NCBI GenBank assembly: GCA_027325115.1
Contig: DAHWFG010000215.1
Coordinates: 1-9,409, forward strand
Direction of reading: 5' to 3'
DNA length: 9,409 nucleotides
From: JAKBCQ01 sp021807585
GTDB lineage: Bacteria; Planctomycetota; Planctomycetia; Isosphaerales; Isosphaeraceae
The translations under genes and the position numbers were made by a program. A model generated the notes under the pieces. That model did not search any database, was not told where the DNA came from, and saw nothing but the letters and a program-made list of their open reading frames with translations. Below, in pieces: positions 1 to 7,052 of the stretch. Positions within the stretch are counted from its first letter, which is position 1. Each line of letters opens with the position of its first letter.

Positions 1-1515
1 GTTCGCGGAGAGGTTTATATGACGAATTCCGAGCTTGTCCGGCTGAACGATCTGCGGCGCGCCGCCGACGAGCCGCCGTTCGCCAATCCCAGGAATTCGA
101 CCGCGGGCTCGCTCAAACTCCTTGATCCGAAGATCTGCGGCAAACGCAGGCTCTCGTTCATCGCGCACGGCGCGGGGGCTTATCGCGGAATCGAATTCCA
201 ATCGCATTCGGAATCGCTCGAACGTTACCGCACGATGGGGATCCCGATAAGCCCATACACCGCTTTGTACAATTCGATTGAAGAAGTGATTGAACACGCA
301 AAGGTATGGGAGACGAAGCGCGACGAGCTCGATTATCAAACCGACGGACTCGTGATCAAGGTCGATTCGATCGATCAGCAAAAGCGGCTGGGAGCGCGGA
401 GTAAGAGCCCCCGGTGGATGATCGCATTCAAATATGAAGCTGAACGAGCGGTGACGCGAGTCGAGCGGATCGGCGTGCAGGTGGGTAAGACGGGAAAGCT
501 CACCCCGGTCGCGGATTTGACCCCCGTTCCGCTTGCGGGGACGGTCGTTAAACGCGCCACGCTGCACAACGCCGACGAGATTGCGAGGAAAGACGTTCGC
601 GTCGGCGACACGGTCGTGATTCAAAAAGCGGGGGAGATCATTCCTCAGGTCGTGCGGGTCGAGGTCGAGTCGCGCACGGGCGCCGAAGTTCCGTTCGCGT
701 TTCCGACGCATTGCCCAAGCTGCGGCGCCGCGGCGATCCGCGAGCCGGGCGAGGCCGATTATCGGTGCTCGAATCACGCGACGAACTGTCCCGATCAACT
801 CAAGGAATGGCTGCGGTGGTTTGCACACCGCGACGCGATGGATATCGACGGCTTGGGCGAAAAGTTGATCGATCAACTCGTCGAAAAGGGACTGGTGAAG
901 ACTCCGGCGGATCTTTATCGCCTCGACGTCAAGACGATTTCCGAACTCGATCGGATGGGGCTCAAATCGGCGAAGAATCTCGTCGCGGCGATCGAGGTTA
1001 CGAAAACGAGGACGCTCGATCGACTCCTTACGGGATTGACGATTCGACATGTCGGCGTGCGTGTGGCGGAGATCCTCGCCGAACGGTTCAAAACGATCGA
1101 CGAGTTGCGGCGAGCCTCGATCGAAGATCTCGAGGCCGTCGCCGAGATCGGCTCGATCGTCGCCGCGAGCATCGTCGATTACTTGAGTGAACCTGAACAC
1201 ATTCGATTACTTAAAGAGCTCGCCGAGGTCGGAGTCGCTCCCAGGCCGCTCGAGCCCGTCGCGGCCGCGGCGGGCGGGGCGAAATTCGCGGGGAAAACGT
1301 TCGTCATCACGGGAACTCTGCCGGGTCGAACGCGTCCCGAGGCCGAGGCGTTCATCAAAAAACTGGGGGGCAAGACGACCGGATCGGTTTCGAAGAGCAC
1401 GTCGTACGTCCTCGCGGGGGAAGATCCCGGAAGCAAGATCGACAAGGCGCGCGAACTCGGCGTGCCGATCGTCGACTGGAACGAGCTTGAGGCGATGGCG
1501 AAAGCAAACGATTAA
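1..1515 (+). CDS. ligA: NAD-dependent DNA ligase LigA, 5'-truncated by window edge
   Basis: LigA seals nicks in duplex DNA using NAD+ in replication and repair. The frame is open from base 1, which reads VRGEVY, the conserved nucleotidyltransferase motif; the real start and the catalytic KxDG lysine lie to the left. The 504 visible residues plus about 170 missing ones match the usual ~670. In visible numbering: rest of the adenylation domain to ~148 (FANPRNSTAGS at 27-37, DGLVIKVD at 115-122, PRWMIAFKY at 137-145); OB fold ~150-228 (TLHNADEI); zinc finger with Cys238, Cys241, Cys256 and Cys263; helix-hairpin-helix region ~270-420 (MDIDGLGEKLIDQL); C-terminal BRCT domain ~425-500 (FAGKTFVITG, then GSVSKSTSYVLAGEDPGSK). 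The internal ATG at 19 is not the start. The last two zinc cysteines are six residues apart, against five in E. coli, a small variation. The identification is secure. Confidence 0.98.
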   Translation, partial: VRGEVYMTNSELVRLNDLRRAADEPPFANPRNSTAGSLKLLDPKICGKRRLSFIAHGAGAYRGIEFQSHSESLERYRTMGIPISPYTALYNSIEEVIEHAKVWETKRDELDYQTDGLVIKVDSIDQQKRLGARSKSPRWMIAFKYEAERAVTRVERIGVQVGKTGKLTPVADLTPVPLAGTVVKRATLHNADEIARKDVRVGDTVVIQKAGEIIPQVVRVEVESRTGAEVPFAFPTHCPSCGAAAIREPGEADYRCSNHATNCPDQLKEWLRWFAHRDAMDIDGLGEKLIDQLVEKGLVKTPADLYRLDVKTISELDRMGLKSAKNLVAAIEVTKTRTLDRLLTGLTIRHVGVRVAEILAERFKTIDELRRASIEDLEAVAEIGSIVAASIVDYLSEPEHIRLLKELAEVGVAPRPLEPVAAAAGGAKFAGKTFVITGTLPGRTRPEAEAFIKKLGGKTTGSVSKSTSYVLAGEDPGSKIDKARELGVPIVDWNELEAMAKAND

Positions 1516-1673
1516 GCGAAAATAATTTCCGATCACTTAATTACTCGATTAATATAACGATTATTATGGAATTGAGAAAGTCGCGGGGGGTCGAGTCTCG
1601 CCCGGCGAGGCGGGAGATGCGTATGATGGGATTTATTGAGCAACCCCACCGATTTTTTGAGCGAGGCGTATTC
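1516..1673 (+). promoter_or_regulatory. AT-rich intergenic gap and leader before the NHL gene
   Basis: The first ~50 bases after the ligA stop are strikingly AT-rich for this window and contain TATAAC at 1553-1558, a five-of-six match to a sigma-70 type -10 box. I could not find a convincing -35 box at the right distance, so the promoter call is tentative. The following ~110 bases, up to the chosen start at 1674, are GC-rich and contain a small possible hairpin around 1597-1618. An open frame in phase with the NHL gene runs back to 1566. It is not used in this annotation because it would put the twin-arginine motif more than 50 residues from the N terminus. Confidence 0.3.
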
Positions 1674-2762
1674 ATGGAACCGAACGATAAGCAAGAACCG
1701 GCGATTGATTCGCCGAATCGCAGGCGATTTCTGGTGGCCGCGGGGACCGCGGCGATCGCGACTCCGCTTACGGCGCCGTTCGTCCGAGGGGCGGACAAGT
1801 CGGGATCGCGCGACGCGGTCGTCGGCTCGGGCGAATACCGTTACGAATGCGTGCACGGGTGGGGAAAACTCCCCGATTCGATCCGCTGGGGCGAGACGCA
1901 CGGCGTGACGATCGATCACGACGGATTCGTTTACATCAAGCATCGCACGCTTGTACCCGAGCCGATGGATTCGATCGTCGTCTTCGATCCCGAAGGCCGA
2001 TACGTGCGCTCCTTTGGTAAGGAGTATTCGGGCGGAGGACACGGAATCGACGTCCGCAAGGAGGGCAACGAAGAGTTCCTTTATCTTTCGGACATCAAGC
2101 ACGCGATCGTCGTCAAAACGAACCTTAAGGGTGAACACGTTTGGAAGAAGGGACGTCCCGAGGAGCCGGGGTATTATAAAGACCCCAAAACCCCCTACAG
2201 CCCGACAAACGTCGCGTTCTCTCCCGACGGCGGATTTTATATCGCCGACGGTTATGGGTCGAACTATATTCATCAGTACGACCATAACGCGAAATGGGTT
2301 CGATCGTGGGGGGGCTTCGGGGACGAGCCGGGCAAGTTCAAAACGCCGCACGGGCTTTGGCTCGACGACCGTCCCGGCCGCGACCCTCTACTCGTCGTCG
2401 CCGATCGCGCCAACGCGCGGCTCCAGTATTTCACGCTCGACGGCAAGCACGTCCGGTTCGATCACGACGTCAGCTTCCCGGCGCATTTTGACATCCGCGG
2501 CGAGGTTCTCCTCGTCCCAGATCTCCACGCGCGGGTCACTCTCTTCGATAAGAATCAAAAGGTGATCGAACACCTGGGTTACGATCCCGAATGGACGAAG
2601 CGAGTGCTCGACGGATTCAAAATGCGCGGCCGTCCCGAGGATTGGAAGCCCGGCAAGTTCATCCACCCGCACGACGCCTGCTTCGACCGCGACGGCAACA
2701 TCTTCGTGGTCGAATGGGTTCCCACGGGACGCGTGTCCAAACTGATCCACAAGCCCGCGTAA
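1674..2762 (+). CDS. Tat-exported NHL-repeat beta-propeller, PAL (peptidyl-hydroxyglycine amidating lyase)-like
   Basis: This is a 362-residue protein. The ATG at 1674 is preferred because it follows a GCGAGG purine stretch and places a twin-arginine signal correctly: NRRRFL at 15-20, a hydrophobic stretch to ~36, then VRGA at 37-40 as a possible cleavage region. The mature part is a six-bladed NHL propeller, with repeats such as GVTIDHDGFVYI, NVAFSPDGGFYIADGYGSN, TPHGLWLD, VVADRANARLQYF and HPHDACFDRDGNIFVVEW. From memory of rat PAL, its zinc ligands (H585, H690, H786) and catalytic residues (R533, Y654, R706, D787) align with H123, H226, H333, R91, Y194, R245 and D334 here. An exported metal-dependent lyase or related enzyme is therefore plausible. 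No partner monooxygenase (PHM) lies nearby, and the substrate is unknown. Many bacterial homologues carry only a generic NHL or 6-bladed propeller label. The fold and export calls are firm; the activity is inferred. Confidence 0.9.
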   Translation: MEPNDKQEPAIDSPNRRRFLVAAGTAAIATPLTAPFVRGADKSGSRDAVVGSGEYRYECVHGWGKLPDSIRWGETHGVTIDHDGFVYIKHRTLVPEPMDSIVVFDPEGRYVRSFGKEYSGGGHGIDVRKEGNEEFLYLSDIKHAIVVKTNLKGEHVWKKGRPEEPGYYKDPKTPYSPTNVAFSPDGGFYIADGYGSNYIHQYDHNAKWVRSWGGFGDEPGKFKTPHGLWLDDRPGRDPLLVVADRANARLQYFTLDGKHVRFDHDVSFPAHFDIRGEVLLVPDLHARVTLFDKNQKVIEHLGYDPEWTKRVLDGFKMRGRPEDWKPGKFIHPHDACFDRDGNIFVVEWVPTGRVSKLIHKPA

Positions 2763-2795
2763 GATCACCCCGCCCGTCCGGGGGGTGAATCTTAC
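2759..2795 (+). terminator. Hairpin overlapping the NHL stop codon
   Basis: An inverted repeat pairs GTAAGATCACCCC (2759-2771) with GGGGTGAATCTTAC (2782-2795). It forms two six-to-seven base-pair helices with a one-base bulge and a ~10-base GC-rich loop. The TAA stop of the NHL gene sits inside the left arm. The bases after it (ACGTGTTTATGGG) are not a clean T-run, so it may act as a 3'-end stabiliser or weak terminator rather than a full intrinsic terminator. It could serve either strand. Confidence 0.5.
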
Positions 2796-2830
2796 ACGTG
2801 TTTATGGGTTAAAATCGAAATCAACCGCGG

Positions 2831-2872
2831 CGATCCGAGGCTTCGTCCTCTTGAAGCTTCGGATCGTCTTTA
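2831..2872 (+). terminator. Intrinsic terminator between convergent NHL gene and csrA
   Basis: CGATCCGAGGCTTC (2831-2844) pairs with GAAGCTTCGGATCG (2853-2866), giving a 14-bp stem with one G-U pair and an eight-base loop, followed by TCTTTAA on the plus strand. This is a good Rho-independent terminator for rightward transcription from the NHL gene. csrA converges from the right. On the minus strand the stem is followed by a looser T-containing stretch about ten bases away, so it may also stop csrA transcripts, though less convincingly. Confidence 0.7.
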
Positions 2873-2973
2873 ACAGATACAAGCATGCGTAAACGTAAAA
2901 TGACGATCACGACGGCCGATGCGCGAATCGATCGATCCTCCCGACGACCGAATCTCGCCGGCTTCAAGCGCGA

Positions 2974-3174
2974 TCAAAAGGGCTCGGAACGCCATGTTTT
3001 GGAGGAGTTGAATCGTCCTTCGAGTTCGTCGTGAATTTCCTCGCGGACGACCGTGACGTCGCCGGGCGCCTCGACGCCGATCCGCACCGAGTGACGGTCG
3101 ATCCGGACGATCGTGATCCGAACATCTTCGCCGATTTGAAACCGTTCACCGAGCTTCCTGCTCAATACCAACAT
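2974..3174 (-). CDS. csrA: Carbon storage regulator CsrA, mRNA-binding translational regulator
   Basis: CsrA is a small dimeric protein that binds GGA motifs in mRNA leaders and blocks or alters translation. The 66-residue product has the family hallmarks from its first residue: MLVLSRK with Arg6, GEDVRITIVRID, RIGVEAP, and VVREEI with Arg44. Arg6 and Arg44 are the two RNA-contacting arginines of the family, and the length is normal. The start at 3174 is fixed by the conserved MLVLSR N terminus and by AAGGAG (3181-3186 on the plus strand, read in reverse), six bases upstream. The open frame continues back to 3354, but that extension is not family-like. It is convergent with the NHL gene and divergent from the yfhO-type gene. 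The usual partner fliW and flagellar genes are not visible, so neighbours give no clue to its targets. Confidence 0.96.
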   Translation of the reverse strand: MLVLSRKLGERFQIGEDVRITIVRIDRHSVRIGVEAPGDVTVVREEIHDELEGRFNSSKTWRSEPF

Positions 3175-3180
3175 GATAGG

Positions 3181-3246
3181 CTCCTTCGTAAGGGCGCATC
3201 CATTCACCCTGGAACGATCGGACTTTGATTTGATAATGCATCCTCC
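3181..3246 (-). promoter_or_regulatory. csrA leader: strong RBS and possible CsrA autoregulation sites
   Basis: Read on the minus strand, the csrA leader contains GGAGGATG (plus-strand 3239-3246), ATGGATG (3197-3203) and the Shine-Dalgarno AAGGAG (3181-3186). The last two fit the ANGGA core bound by CsrA, and one of them is the ribosome-binding site itself. This is the arrangement expected for self-repression, but the GGA motif is short and chance occurrence is possible. The remaining divergent gap (3247-3453) shows AT-rich spots, such as TTTAAAATTATC near 3314, but no promoter I would defend. It also holds a GATC microrepeat at about 3425-3436. Confidence 0.35.
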
Positions 3247-3453
3247 GTGCCGTCCCGACCGCAAAACTTGAGAAAAACCGACGATTGTTACGGAACTCCA
3301 GATGAAGCAACACTTTAAAATTATCGAGATGGTGCTCGCTCGATTCGATCGCAAGCCGACTTCGCGAGAAGAATCGAATTTTTGTAAGAATTACCTCACG
3401 ATCAACCGCGAACAATCGGTTCACGATCGATCGATCTCCGGCGCATCCTTAAA

Positions 3454-6039
3454 ATGAACAAAATGAATAACTTGGAAAACCTAACAGATCGTTTCGCCCG
3501 ACGACCTCTGGTGATTCCGACGATTGTGCTGACGTTCGCTGTGATCGCCTGGCTTTGGCCGATCGGCTTCGGCGGGTCCGAGCCCGTGGGAGGCGACGTG
3601 ACGAACTTTACGATCGGCCTGATGGCCGAGCTTTCGCGTGCGTTCAAGGCGGGCCGGCTGCCGTTGTGGAACGCGAACTGGGGTTTCGGGTTTCCGGGTC
3701 TCGCGGAAAGCCAGATGGGGGTGTTCTACCCGCCTCATTGGCTGTTTTACGGCCTTCCCTCGACCGAACTCGGTTACACACTAAGCTTGGCGGCTCACAC
3801 GCTGTTTGGCGCCTACGGGGCGGCGTGGGGGGCAAGGCGATGGGGCGTCTCGGTGTGGGGCTCGGTGTTTGCCGCGATTGCGTGGTCGTGCTCGGGATTC
3901 TTCACGGCTCACATCCCGCACCAATGGGGTTACTCGACCGCGAGCTGGCTGCCGTGGGCGTGGGGGACGAGCGCACTTGTGCTTCATGGATTCCATAAAG
4001 GCCGAGCGGCGGCCGCTCTCGCCGCGATCCTCGCGCTTCAAACCCTCCCCGGACATTTTCAGATCGCTTTTTACACTCAGGTATCTGTTCTTCTTATTGG
4101 TTTACATGATTTTATTGAGCGTTTGATATCGACTCGAAAGATCTCGGCGGGATTCGTGAGGATCGGCTTGGCGGTCTGCGCGTGTTTTCCGTTGTCGGCG
4201 ATTCAGATGATTCCCACGTATCGTCTGGCGCGGCTTTCAAGCTCGGATCGCGATTTCACGTATCTCGCGGGATTCGCCCAAACGCCGCTGCATCTTGTTT
4301 GTTACGCCGCGCCGGGGCTTTTTCATCGCTCACCGCTCTGGCGCCCGGTCGTCTGGGATCCGTTTCGGACCGCACCTGAAGAATTATTATCATATCTAGG
4401 AATTTTTCCGCTCTTATTCGCGATGCGAGCATTGATTATTGGGACGCGTCGCGATCGGACGGTTCGTCTCCTGGCGACGCTCGTAATCGCTGCTTCGCTT
4501 CTGAGCCTCGGTCCCTACATTCCGGGGTTCGGCTTGCTCATCAAGCTTCCCGGCTTTTCGTTCTTCCGCGCGCCGGCGCGGTGGGGGTTGATCGCCGATT
4601 CGGCGCTCGCTTTCGCCGCGGGATTCGGCTTCGATTCGATCAAAACCTGGAAAAAACCGTCTCGAGATATTCTTATTTATGCATGTTTTCTGATTTTGTG
4701 GATCGCGACCGCCTTATCGCTGACGGAGTTGTTGATCACTTCGTCCGAATCGGGATCGACCGCGCTCTCGACGAGTTTGATTCGAGCGCCGCTTTTCGGC
4801 GCGGCGCCCTGGTCTCGGGTCGCCGGCGCCGAGGCCGCGAAGGGAGCGAGGACTCCGCAGCTCGACGTCCGCGTCGTCACGGCGCTCGCACGCGAAGGCT
4901 GGGACGATCCCCCTCCCGGCGGGATTCGCTTCGATCGCGTCCGAAATCGCGTTTATCGCCGAGAGCTCGCCCCCGCGGCCCTCGCGATCGCGTTTTTGAT
5001 CGTCTCGGCCGCGCTCGTTCGACATCCCCCGGCGTTCATAACGTATGTTTTTATCTTAACATTTTTGGATCTTTTATTCTTGAATCGACATCGGGGAATC
5101 GAGACGGCGCCGATCGGTCGTTTGATCGATCGGAGCCCGGTTCTCGCCGCGGCGGGTCGATCCCCCGAGGGGACGCGCGTCGTCGCGGCGCTCGGTAATT
5201 TGCCGATCGTCGCCGATGTCGGCACGATCGCGGCGTATCGCACGCTCGACCTTCCCGAACTCAAACCCCTCGCCGATACGGCGCGGCTTCCGCTCGTCTC
5301 GAAACGCAACGTTGAACTGGTTGAAAACGCGATGAAAACCGCGGGAGCGACGATCCGCATCATCGATCCCATTGAATGGAGACGAACGATACCCGCCGAG
5401 ATTGCGCCAACGATCCTCGATCAGTCGCAAACGATCGAAGACCCCGAACTCGCGTCTTGGCTTTACGGCTCCAAATGGGTTGCGCGCAATCGAGCGTGGG
5501 GATCTCGATTCGTTTTATGGAAGCCCTTGAGCCGAACCGCGAAAGCCTGGCTCGTCGAGCAAGCCGCGTCGCGTGCGCGTGTCGAACGATCCATCCTCCG
5601 CGAGCGACAACAACATCCAAATGCTTCAGGTTTGCGAGATTCGCGAGCGAATTTCGCCGAGGCGATCGAGGCGATCGAGGTCGTTCGTCGCGCGCGTCCG
5701 CTCGCCATGAAGTCGGATCGCCCCGAACGGGTGTCGATCGAGCTCGAATGCTCCGAACCTTCAATCGTTCTCGTCTCTCAAATCGGCGTTCCCGGTTGGA
5801 CCGCGCGGGGGATCTCGGGAGGACGTTCAAGCCGCATATCCGTCGAAGCGGCGCTCGGCGGGATGCAAGCGATCCGGATTCCCGCCGCGGGCAAATGGAC
5901 GCTCGAACTCGAATACGAGATCCCCGAGTTCCTCCCCGCGGCGGCGATCACGGCGACCTCCTGGTTGTTATCAGCATTACTATATTTCTATTTATCCATA
6001 AATTTGAGATCTTATAACACTAAGGATCAATCAATATGA
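3454..6039 (+). CDS. YfhO-family large polytopic membrane protein (GT-C type glycosyltransferase-like)
   Basis: This 861-residue integral membrane protein has about a dozen hydrophobic segments, near residues 19-39, 104-126, 133-151, 162-180, 185-217, 234-253, 311-329, 338-363, 377-393, 405-428, 505-523, 527-544 and 828-850. YfhO-family signatures include Asp48 in GGDVTNF in the first outer loop (the position of the GT-C catalytic Asp), PLWNANWGFGFP (70-81), AESQMGVFYPP (84-94), an SWLPWAW segment (164-170), and the C-terminal beta module PGWTA (780-784) followed by the PAAGKW turn (810-815). Known relatives (Bacillus YfhO) take part in lipid-linked sugar transfer; the substrate here is unknown. 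The start is ATG at 3454, with ATG at 3463 equally possible, and no clear Shine-Dalgarno precedes either. Its stop overlaps argC by ATGA. Several membrane segments are written in unusually AT-rich codons. Family assignment is good; enzymatic activity is inferred. Confidence 0.88.
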   Translation: MNKMNNLENLTDRFARRPLVIPTIVLTFAVIAWLWPIGFGGSEPVGGDVTNFTIGLMAELSRAFKAGRLPLWNANWGFGFPGLAESQMGVFYPPHWLFYGLPSTELGYTLSLAAHTLFGAYGAAWGARRWGVSVWGSVFAAIAWSCSGFFTAHIPHQWGYSTASWLPWAWGTSALVLHGFHKGRAAAALAAILALQTLPGHFQIAFYTQVSVLLIGLHDFIERLISTRKISAGFVRIGLAVCACFPLSAIQMIPTYRLARLSSSDRDFTYLAGFAQTPLHLVCYAAPGLFHRSPLWRPVVWDPFRTAPEELLSYLGIFPLLFAMRALIIGTRRDRTVRLLATLVIAASLLSLGPYIPGFGLLIKLPGFSFFRAPARWGLIADSALAFAAGFGFDSIKTWKKPSRDILIYACFLILWIATALSLTELLITSSESGSTALSTSLIRAPLFGAAPWSRVAGAEAAKGARTPQLDVRVVTALAREGWDDPPPGGIRFDRVRNRVYRRELAPAALAIAFLIVSAALVRHPPAFITYVFILTFLDLLFLNRHRGIETAPIGRLIDRSPVLAAAGRSPEGTRVVAALGNLPIVADVGTIAAYRTLDLPELKPLADTARLPLVSKRNVELVENAMKTAGATIRIIDPIEWRRTIPAEIAPTILDQSQTIEDPELASWLYGSKWVARNRAWGSRFVLWKPLSRTAKAWLVEQAASRARVERSILRERQQHPNASGLRDSRANFAEAIEAIEVVRRARPLAMKSDRPERVSIELECSEPSIVLVSQIGVPGWTARGISGGRSSRISVEAALGGMQAIRIPAAGKWTLELEYEIPEFLPAAAITATSWLLSALLYFYLSINLRSYNTKDQSI

Positions 6040-7052
6040 TGAAGATTGCGATCGTGGGCGCCTCGGGATACGCGGCGCGAGAGCTTTTTGAGATTCTTCT
6101 CAATCATCCCGATGCGCGGATTACGGTCGCGACGTCTCGGCGCGACGAAGCGCCGCGGGTCGAGGAATCGCATCCGGGCCTGGCGGGGAGGATCTCGCTC
6201 GAGTGCACGCCGTTCGACGTCGATCGCATCGCCGCCGACGCCGATCTGGCTTTCCTCGCGCTGCCGCACACCGCAAGCCTCGAAGTCGTCCCCGCGCTGC
6301 GATCAAAAGGTGTGAAGGTGATTGACCTGAGCGCCGATTACCGCATCAAAAACGCGCAGGTTTATGAACAATGGTACGGGCACGCTCATACCGATCCCGC
6401 GGGGCTCTCCGAGGCGATTTACGGCCTTCCCGAACTCTTCCGCGATCGAATCCCCGCGGCGTCTTTGATCGCGAACCCTGGATGTTACACGTCGGCGGGC
6501 ATCCTCGGGCTTGCTCCCCTCGTCGCCGAGGGCCTTGTCGATCCTAAATCGATCATTATCGACGCGATGAGCGGGGTTTCGGGAGCGGGGCGCGCCCCCA
6601 AACCGAACCTCCATTTTCCCGAATGTAATGAAAGCGTCGTCGCGTACAGCGTGGGTAATCATCGACATACGCCGGAAATCGAGCATATTTTAAGCGAAGT
6701 GGGCGGCGAAGCCGTGGAAACGCTGTTCACGCCGCACCTGATCCCGATGGATCGAGGCATCAACGCGACGATTCACGCCGAACCCCGGTCGACCGTCGTC
6801 GAGGCTTCGCTCGTTGAACTGTATCGATCGTTTTATCACGCGAGCCCGTTCATCCGCGTTTGTGCGCGGATCCCCGCGACGAAGGATTCGGCGCGAACGA
6901 ACTTCTGCGACGTCGCGCCCAAAGTCGTACGTGGACGAATTATCATTTTCTCGTGCTTGGATAATTTGATTAAAGGCGCGGCCGGGGTCGCGGTTCAAAA
7001 CATGAACCTCATGTTTGGTTATCCCGAGACGACGGGTTTTTGGCGTCTCTGA
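6036..7052 (+). CDS. argC: N-acetyl-gamma-glutamyl-phosphate reductase (arginine biosynthesis)
   Basis: ArgC reduces N-acetylglutamyl-5-phosphate to the semialdehyde with NADPH, the third step of arginine (ornithine) synthesis in the cytosol. The 338-residue length is typical. Visible are the N-terminal Rossmann motif GASGYAARE (8-16), ALPHTAS (75-81), VIDLSADYRI (95-104), the catalytic cysteine in NPGCYTSAG (Cys150), the MSGVSGAGR loop (178-186), GNHRHTPEI with His211 (208-216), PHLIPMDRGI (233-242), and the C-terminal NLIKGAAGVAVQNMNL segment. The third Gly of the usual GxxGxxG is Ala14. The start at 6036 overlaps the upstream TGA (ATGATGA) and has AAGGA nine bases upstream, so translational coupling is likely. 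ATG at 6039 is the alternative. No other arg genes are in view. Its last 44 bases overlap the convergent S1 gene. Confidence 0.97.
   Translation: MMKIAIVGASGYAARELFEILLNHPDARITVATSRRDEAPRVEESHPGLAGRISLECTPFDVDRIAADADLAFLALPHTASLEVVPALRSKGVKVIDLSADYRIKNAQVYEQWYGHAHTDPAGLSEAIYGLPELFRDRIPAASLIANPGCYTSAGILGLAPLVAEGLVDPKSIIIDAMSGVSGAGRAPKPNLHFPECNESVVAYSVGNHRHTPEIEHILSEVGGEAVETLFTPHLIPMDRGINATIHAEPRSTVVEASLVELYRSFYHASPFIRVCARIPATKDSARTNFCDVAPKVVRGRIIIFSCLDNLIKGAAGVAVQNMNLMFGYPETTGFWRL

Noticed and set aside
711..1190. A 159-codon plus-strand frame within ligA.
   Set aside because: Out-of-frame shadow of ligA, Arg-rich and without a domain.
1566..1673. N-terminal extension of the NHL protein to ATG 1566 (or ATG near 1619).
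   Set aside because: It would bury the twin-arginine motif far from the N terminus; ATG 1674 gives a normal Tat signal and has a purine-rich stretch upstream.
2885..3034. A 49-codon plus-strand frame (MRKRKMTIT...) downstream of the NHL gene.
   Set aside because: No ribosome-binding site, it lies beyond a terminator, and it overlaps the csrA coding region in antisense.
3175..3354. N-terminal extension of CsrA by 60 residues.
   Set aside because: CsrA begins with MLVLSR in the family and a strong Shine-Dalgarno sits directly before that ATG.
5659..5682. Short tandem repeat GAGGCGATC within the YfhO-type gene.
   Set aside because: Just over two copies encoding EAIEAIEV; explained by codon bias and by the general excess of CGATCG, not a separate repeat element.
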